Assembly: GCF_030272615.1 (NCBI RefSeq)
Contig: NC_081411.1
Span: forward strand, 39,173,140 to 39,237,139
Direction of reading: 5' to 3'
From: Cryptomeria japonica
Taxonomy: Eukaryota > Streptophyta > Pinopsida > Cupressales > Cupressaceae
DNA length: 64,000 nucleotides
The translations under genes were made by a program, and so were the position numbers. A model generated the notes under the pieces. It had not been told where the DNA came from and searched no databases. It saw only the letters and a list, made by a program, of their open reading frames with translations. Numbering within the stretch: the first letter of the stretch is position 1; each line of letters starts with the position of its first letter. Positions 63,584 through 64,000 of the stretch are shown here, in pieces.

Positions 63584-64000
63584 AGTTTATAGCAATGACG
63601 GTTTCCTTTCATCATACAAAACCTAAGGGCTTCTCCCCACTACCAAAACATGATTCTACAATTATTCCTCCAACTTCTTCTTGCCTCTACTCTCCTCTCC
63701 TAACTATTTAAACATATCTTTGCAAATCTATTTTTCTATTTAATGTAATATTCCTCTATTTCTCCCTAAAATATTTTAGAATAGAGGATATCTTGGGAGT
63801 TGAAATTTCTTCATTGATGATGAGAATCAAACCCCCATTCATGCATGAAAATGATCTAAATAAATTTTTCTCTCGATATTTTGGTTGTCCAATACCTCTC
63901 TCTATACATTCTACTATCTCTTTGTTCTTCTTTGTGCCTTCCTTTGTATTCTCTACCCTTTTCTAACTTAATATCCATTGATTCTTAAATCTCTCATTTA
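63584..64000. repeat. Dispersed repeat, copy 2 (pairs with 45230-45640)
   Basis: Same orientation and order as copy 1, about 85% identity by eye, and cut by the window end. Confidence 0.8.

Noticed and set aside
1-64000. CRISPR arrays, bacterial operons, riboswitches or rRNA genes
   Set aside because: No regularly spaced direct repeats with unique spacers, no rRNA-like sequence, and a spliced plant gene structure.

Overview
The window looks like nuclear DNA of a seed plant, most likely a gymnosperm. It is AT-rich and gene-poor, and most recognisable sequence is decayed LTR retrotransposons inserted into one another. The only host genes I can support are two copies of a plant short-chain dehydrogenase/reductase (SDR) of the secoisolariciresinol-dehydrogenase-like (SDR110C) type. 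Gymnosperm origin is inferred from the layout (old, slowly removed LTR elements and long intergenic gaps), not from a diagnostic marker.

Layout. 1-7.2 kb: AT-rich intergenic DNA with a GC-richer, organelle-like patch (about 2.4-2.8 kb) and one minus-strand dispersed repeat (4.16-5.35 kb). 7.2-8.7 kb: tandem repeats, then an SDR pseudogene missing a 295-bp block that holds the active site. 9.4-11 kb: a heavily decayed Ty3/Gypsy pol relic. 12.8-15.5 kb: a non-LTR-like repeat, an LTR-like pair and a LINE fragment. 16.5-38.1 kb: a stack of minus-strand Copia remains (A and B), with a Gypsy-like non-autonomous element (C, 18.4-25.2 kb) inserted into the LTR of B and another non-autonomous LTR element (E, 28.46-34.62 kb, target duplication gaaat) inserted into A. 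38.1-42.3 kb: a plus-strand pol-less element (D) whose 3' LTR carries a 367-bp TRIM/SMART-type mini-element. 42.3-47.6 kb: intergenic DNA and a dispersed repeat. 47.67-48.64 kb: the intact two-exon SDR gene. 48.6-53 kb: duplicated 3' flank and AT-rich DNA. 53-64 kb: a plus-strand LTR element (F) broken up by other repeats and a Ty3/Gypsy gag-protease fragment (G), then a second copy of the 45.2-kb repeat.

How the parts relate. The two SDR copies stand about 39.7 kb apart in the same orientation. They share a phase-2 intron near the N-terminus, the 5' leader just before the ATG, and scattered 3' flank similarity of about 1 kb or more that reaches into the old Gypsy relic. This fits a tandem duplication, after which the copies were pushed apart by retrotransposons and the left copy was inactivated. 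The transposon layers give an order: Copia A/B are oldest, C and E came later, and the TRIM landed in an LTR already present. Percentages quoted are eye estimates from short aligned stretches.
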